This document shows, piece by piece, positions 60,535 to 64,000 of a stretch of DNA of 64,000 nucleotides. A program made the translations under genes and the position numbers. Origin of the DNA: Arachis hypogaea (lineage: Eukaryota > Streptophyta > Magnoliopsida > Fabales > Fabaceae); NCBI RefSeq assembly GCF_003086295.3, contig NC_092051.1:66279772-66343771 (forward strand). The letters are read 5' to 3'. Positions within the stretch are counted from its first letter, which is position 1. Every line of letters starts with the position of its first letter. The notes beneath the pieces are model-generated. The model did not search any database, was not told the origin of the DNA, and saw only the letters and a program-made list of their open reading frames with translations.

Positions 60535-61697
60535 CAACACCAAACTTAAATTGTTGCTTGTCCCCAAGCAACTGAAAATCAAATAGGATAAAAAGAAGAG
60601 AATATACTATAAATTCCAAACTATCAATGAAACAGAGCTTCAATCATATGAGCGGGACTTATAGCTTTTTGCCTCTTGAATAGTTTTGGCATCTCTCTTT
60701 ATCCATTGAAGTTTAGAATGATTGGCATCTATAGGAACTTCAGATTTCGAATAGTGTTATTGACTCTCCTAGTTCAGTATGATGATTCTTGAACACAGCT
60801 TCTTTATGAGTTTTGGCCGTGGCCCTAAGCACTTTGTTTTCTAGTATTACCACCGGATACATAAATGCCACAGACACATAATCGGGTGAACCTTTTCAGA
60901 TTGTGACTCAGCTTTGCTAAAGTCCCCAATTAGAGGTGTCCAGGGTTCTTAAGCACACTCTTCTTTTTTTTTTTGCATTGGACCTTGACTTTAACCGCTC
61001 AGTCTCAAGTTTTCACTTGACACCTACACGCCACAAGCACATGGTTAGGGACAGCTTGGTTTAGCCGCTTAGACCAGGATTCTATTCCTTTAGGCCCTCC
61101 TATCCACTGATGCTCAAAGCCTTGGGATCCTTTTTATTTTCCCTTGCCTTTTGGTTTTAAGGGTTATTGGTTTTTTGCTCTTGCCTCTTGGTTTTAAGAG
61201 CTTTTGGCTTTTTTCTGCTTGCTTTTTCTTTCTATTTTTTTTCTATTTATTTTTTTTTCGCCTAATTTTTTTTTTCTGCAAGCTTTGTTCTTTGCTGCTT
61301 TTTCTTACTTCAAGAATCATTTTTATGATTTTTCAGATTATCAAATAACATGTCTCCTAGTCATCATTCTTTCAAGAGCCAACATATTTAACATTCTTAA
61401 ACAACAACTTCAAAAGACATATGCACTGTTCAAGCATACGTTTAGAAAACAAGAAGCATTGTCACCACATCAATATAATTAAGCTAAGTTCAAGGATAAA
61501 CTCGAAACTCATGTACTTCTTGTTCTTTTGAATTAAAACATTTTTCATTTAAGAGAGGTGATGGATTCATAGGACATTCATATCTTTAAGACATCGTTAC
61601 TACTACTAATGATCATGTAATGAAGACACAAACATAGATAAGCACATAACATAGAAAACGAAAAACAGAGAAAGCAAGAACAAGGAATGAATCCACC
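60535..61697 (-). other. E5 3' noncoding region with SL1b
   Basis: CAACACCAAACTT and the stem-loop 60553-60572 (minus GTTGCTTGGGGACAAGCAAC) abut the LTR. The shared GCCACAAGCACATGG and TGCCACAGACACATAA blocks follow. The T-rich stretch 61200-61290 gives spurious hydrophobic ORFs on the + strand. Confidence 0.8.
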
Positions 61698-62849
61698 TTA
61701 GTGATGGTGGCGTTTCCTTCTTGAGGAACCAATGATGTCCTTGAGCTCTTCTATGTCTCTTCCTTGTCTTTGTTGCTCCTCCCTCATTGCTTTTTGATCT
61801 TCTCTTATTTTATGAAGCATGATGGAGTGCTCTTGATGTTCCACCCTTAGTTGTCCCATATTGGAACTCAATTCTCCTAGGGAGGTCTTAATTTTCTCCC
61901 AATAGTTTTGTGGAGGAAAGTGCATTTGAGGCATCTCCGGGATCTCATGGTGATGAGCTTCATACGCCTCTTGAGCTCCATGAATGGGCTCTCTTGCTTG
62001 CTCCATCTTCTTCTTAGTGATGGGCTTGTCCTCTTTAATGAGGATATCTCTCTCTATGTCAATCCCAGCCGAATTGCATAGGTGGCAGATGAGGTGAGGA
62101 AAGGCTAACCTTGCCATAGTGGAGGACTTGTCAGCCACCTTGTAGAGTTCTTGAGGTATAATCTCATGAACTTCCACCTCTTCTCCAATCATGATGCTAT
62201 GGATCATGATGGCCCGGTCTATAGTAACTTCAGACCAGTTGCTAGTGGGAATGATTGAGCATTAAATAAACTCCAACCATCCTCTAGCTACAGGCTTGAG
62301 GTCCACTCTTCTTAGTTGAACCGGCTTGCCTTTGGAGTCAATCTTCCATTGAGCTCCTTCTACACATATGTCCATAAGGACTTGGTCCAACCTTTGATCA
62401 AAGTTGACTCTCCTTGTGTAGGGGCGTGCGTTCTCTTCCATGTTTGGCAAGTTGAACGCCAACCTCACATTCTCCGGACTAAAATCTAAGTATTTCCCCC
62501 GAACCATTGTAATATAGTTCTTTGGATCCAGGTTTTTACTTTGATCATGGTTCTTGGTGATCCATGCATTAGCATAGAACTCTTGAACCATTAGGATGCC
62601 GACTTGTTGGATGGGATTTGTTAGAACTTCCCAACCTCTTCTTTGAATTTCATGTCAGATCTCCGGATACTCATTTCTTTTGAGTTTGAAAGGGACCTCA
62701 GAGATCACCTTCTTCTTGGCCACAACATCATAGAAGTGGTCTTGATGGGCTTTGGAGATGAACCTTTTCATCTCCCATAACTCGGATGTGGAAGCTTTTG
62801 TCTTCCCCTTCCCCTTTCTAGAGGATTCTCCGGTCTTAGGTGCCATCAA
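61698..62849 (-). pseudogene. E5 ORF3 ('putative plant transposon protein'), two in-frame stops
   Basis: One frame runs from MMAPKTGESSRKGKGKTKAS (62849) to SSRRKRHHH (61698), about 383 residues, broken only by a TGA after KLKRNEYPEI and a TAA after RGWLEFI. The order is as in E2 and E3: MVQEFYANAW, TMVRGKYLDFSPENVRLAFN, DICVEGAQWK, LKPVARGWLEFI, AIMIHSIMIGEEVEVHEIIP, LAFPHLICHLCNSAGI, then a Gln/Glu-rich coiled coil. It is strongly diverged from the E2/E3 proteins, yet all blocks are kept, which points to a conserved function. It has a His-rich basic C-terminus. Confidence 0.82.
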
Positions 62850-63399
62850 TAGTAATGGAAAAACAAAAAGCTTATGCTTTTACCACACCAAACTTAGAAT
62901 TTTGCTCGCCCTCGAGCAATAAAAGAAAGAATAGATGAAGAAGAAGAAGAAATAGAGGAGAGGGAGAGTGGTAAGTGTTTTCGGCCAAGAAGGGTGTAGA
63001 GGGGTGTGTTGTGTGAATTTGATGAAGAATGGAGGGCTTTATATAGGGAAGGGAGGGGGGGTTATTGTTCAGCCATATGGGTGGGTTTGGGTGGGAAATT
63101 GGTTTTAAATTTTGAAGGTAGGTGGGGTTTATGAGGCAGGTTTATGGGGAAGAGTGGATGGATGTGAGTGGTGAAGAGGTGATGGGGAAGAGAGTTTGAG
63201 GTGATTGGTGAAGGGTTTTTGGGTAAGAGTGTTTATGGGGTTGTGTGAAAGAGAGTGGTGAGAAGAAGTTAGTGGAGGTAGGTGGGGATCCTGTGGGGTC
63301 CACAGATCCTGAGTGGATCCTGTGGGGTTCACAGATCCTGAGGTGTTCAAGGATTTACATCCCTGCACCCATTAGGCATGTAAAAATGCCTTTGCACCC
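62850..63399 (-). other. E5 region upstream of ORF3 with SL1a
   Basis: The SL1 stem-loop is at 62901-62920 (minus ATTGCTCGAGGGCGAGCAAA), followed by TCTAAGTTTGGTGTGG. G-rich low-complexity DNA (63040-63300) includes two near copies of GGATCCTGTGGGG(T)TCCACAG-type palindromes (63285-63340). Confidence 0.75.
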
Positions 63400-63580
63400 A
63401 ACTCTGGGCGTTCAGCGCCAGGTTGGTGGCCATTTTGGGCGTTCAACGCCCATTTGTGTGCCATTTCTGGCGTTGAACGCTAGAACCATGCCTGTTCTGG
63501 CGTTCAGCGCCCAGAAGCTGCCCATTTTGGGCGTTCAGCGCCAGAACCATGCTCTGTTTTGGCGCTGAACGCCAGACAGA
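63400..63580. repeat. Palindrome array (GGCGTTNAGCGCC type) in E5
   Basis: Six motifs, alternately TGGGCGTTCAGCGCCA, GGCGTTCAACGCC and GGCGCTGAACGCC, lie at about 30-35 bp spacing. The AGCGCC/GGCGCT forms show paired changes in both arms in one copy (GGCGCTGAACGCC is not fully paired, GGCGTTCAGCGCC likewise). Confidence 0.88.
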
Positions 63581-63780
63581 TGCTCCTCCAGGGTGTGATT
63601 TTTCTTCTGCTGTTTTTAATTCCGTTTTCAATTTTTATATTTATTTTGTGACTCCACATGATCATGAACCTACAAAGACATATAATTAAGAAAAATATAG
63701 TTAGATAAATAAAAATTGGGTTGCCTCCCAACAAGCGCTTCTTTAATGTCAATAGCTTGACAGTGGGCTCTCATGGAGCC
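63581..63780 (-). other. E5 interval with SL2
   Basis: SL2 is at 63715-63732 (minus GTTGGGAGGCAACCCAAT), next to AAGAAGCGCTTG (minus) exactly as in E2 and E3. The rest is AT-rich and noncoding. Confidence 0.8.
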
Positions 63781-63799
63781 TCACAGATGTGCAGAGCTT

Positions 63800-63905
63800 T
63801 GTTGAAACTCTCCAACACCAAACTTAGAGTTTGGATATGGGAGTTCAACACCAAACTTAGAGTTTGGTTGTGGCCTCCCAACACCAAACTTAGAGTTTGA
63901 CTGTG
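63800..63905 (-). repeat. Three copies of CCAAACTCTAAGTTTGG at about 36-bp spacing
   Basis: On the minus strand each copy reads CAAACTCTAAGTTTGGTGTT, a 7-bp palindrome with 3-nt loop followed by GTGTTG. A minus-strand frame crosses them and gives the repeat NSKFGV three times. The frame is open at the window edge, so it may belong to the end of the E5 pol region. Confidence 0.8.
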
Positions 63906-64000
63906 GGGGCTCTGGTTGACTCTGCTTTGAGAGAAGCTTTTTCTGCTTCCTCTCCATGGTTGCAGAGGGAGATCCTTGAGTTTTAAACACAAGGGAGTCC

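Larger units (their letters stand above)
58814..64000 (-). mobile_element. E5: Ty3/gypsy element related to E2/E3, nested in E4, minus strand (3' part)
   Basis: A 3' LTR (58814-60534) is followed on the right by the SL1b module, 3' noncoding region, ORF3, SL1a, palindrome array and SL2. The sequence then departs from E2: instead of the integrase C-terminus it has a short segment with CCAAACTCTAAGTTTGG repeats. The element leaves the window at 64000. Confidence 0.82.

Overview
The window is nuclear plant DNA, almost certainly from a legume. Three things point there: 5S rRNA genes with legume-type ends (AGGTGCGATC...TTGCACCT), tRNA-Asp-primed Ty3/gypsy LTR elements, and captured fragments of plant housekeeping genes with introns. 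From memory, the LTR signatures (TGATGAGCGGAT...GTGCACCA, preceded by AAGTTTGGTGTTG) are those of high-copy Arachis (peanut) retrotransposons; this was not checked against a database. I see no intact host protein-coding gene.

The backbone is a 5S rDNA-derived tandem array with a unit of about 298-300 bp, all on the + strand. It is split into four blocks: 1-14968, 22014-22711, 36387-41092 and 45079-48391. I count 79 unit starts. The copies differ from one another, many carry changes in the internal promoter, and they are organised into higher-order repeats: a 6-unit duplication, one 3-unit repeat around 9-12.5 kb, and another 3-unit repeat shared by three of the blocks. This suggests a poorly homogenised, ageing array rather than the active rDNA.

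The array is interrupted by four insertions. E1 (14969-22013) is a nonautonomous LTR element with 2.5-kb LTRs full of palindromes, inserted inside a 5S gene with target duplication ACCTC. E2 (22712-36386) is a complete but dead Ty3/gypsy element of the Athila/Tat type with a third ORF. It has two 1538-bp LTRs and target duplication GCGAG, and it carries a nested 1.43-kb solo LTR (24458-25891). T1 (41093-45078) is a CACTA-like DNA transposon holding exon fragments of MOR1 (a TOG-domain microtubule protein), VPS8 (vacuolar sorting) and possibly a methyltransferase. From 48392 to the window end there is a nested stack of minus-strand LTR elements: E3, broken in its RNase H domain by E4, which is in turn broken by E5. 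Their other halves lie beyond 64000.

E2, E3 and E5 share one plan: LTR, PBS, gag, PR-RT-RH-INT, a noncoding interval, ORF3 (the 'putative plant transposon protein' type), 3' noncoding region, LTR. The noncoding interval carries conserved structured modules that I could align by eye. SL2 is a stem with invariant loop AGGCAA just after pol. Next comes an array of CTGGCGTTNAACGCCAG palindromes. SL1 is a stem with invariant loop GAGGAC followed by AAGTTTGG, found once before ORF3 and again directly before the 3' LTR. The stems change by compensating substitutions between families, and SL1 also occurs in E1 and E4. This is the signal I consider most worth following up.
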